The position numbers and the translations under genes are program-made. DNA of 64,000 bases from assembly GCA_024195265.1 (NCBI GenBank), contig JAJLRJ010000013.1:9709832-9773831 (forward strand), read 5' to 3'. Numbering within the stretch: position 1 is the stretch's first letter; each line of letters opens with the position of its first letter. Positions 63,908-64,000 of this stretch are shown piece after piece. This DNA is from Dendrophyllia cribrosa. Taxonomy: Eukaryota; Cnidaria; Anthozoa; Scleractinia; Dendrophylliidae. The notes under the pieces were generated by a model. That model was not told where the DNA came from and did no database searches. It was given only the letters and a program-made list of their open reading frames with translations.

Positions 63908-64000
63908 CTACATTAAAATATCAAACATTAATCGCGTTCGAAGAACGCAATTCTAATTTCGTGTTGGTTGTCCTGTGGTTTATGTGCAGTAAAATTTGAG

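Overview
The window is animal nuclear DNA, most likely from an anthozoan cnidarian such as a stony coral or sea anemone. It is AT-rich and has no bacterial operon structure. It carries intronless rhodopsin-class receptor genes, a spliced aldo-keto reductase and a dense load of short inverted-repeat (MITE or foldback) elements. The assignment to Cnidaria is inferred from this style and from remembered repeat families, not from a marker gene.

Few conventional genes are present: (1) a secreted beta-propeller-like protein, 25522-26691 (+); (2) an intact class A GPCR, 42562-43476 (-); (3) a second GPCR at 50602-51637 (-), broken by one extra base in a homopolymer; (4) the last two coding exons of an aldo-keto reductase, 62525-63907 (-), whose 5' part lies beyond the right edge. 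GPCR C-terminal remnants lie at about 27.3, 33.3, 36.9 and 49.1 kb. The receptor was therefore duplicated many times here and mostly decayed.

The most unusual content is a set of very small single-pass membrane proteins of 50-83 residues. Family A (56-59 aa) has copies at 8.6 (start codon lost), 10.3, 12.5, 28.9, 32.6 (truncated) and 35.2 kb. Each has a short N-terminus, a helix with a GxxxG motif and a Tyr/His-rich tail. Family B (83 aa when intact) lies convergent to A at 29.6 kb. Frame-disrupted B copies alternate with A at 9.8, 12.0 and 14.0 kb, and a fourth B locus is collapsed to six codons at 34.5 kb. Family C has two members, at 37.5 and 57.9 kb. I do not recognise any of these families.

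Layout: 1-8.4 kb is repeats plus one decayed transposon-like coding fragment. 8.4-14.1 kb is a tandem triplication of an A/B unit with a solo LTR in the second unit. 14.4 kb has a candidate signal-peptide exon. 15.1-24.9 kb is foldback elements and dispersed repeats. 25.5-26.7 kb is the propeller gene. 28.5-39.5 kb holds further A/B units, with two long duplicated blocks starting at 31.8 and 34.6 kb. 40.7-41.2 kb is a Penelope-like retroelement fragment. 41.2-52.6 kb is the GPCR array. 52.6-62.4 kb is nested MITEs plus one C gene. 62.5-64 kb is the reductase.

Several insertions can be read directly because a second copy of the host sequence in the window shows the empty site. These are at 10529-11087, 15392-15524, 19063-19680, 24391-24744, 41351-41542 and 56526-57113.
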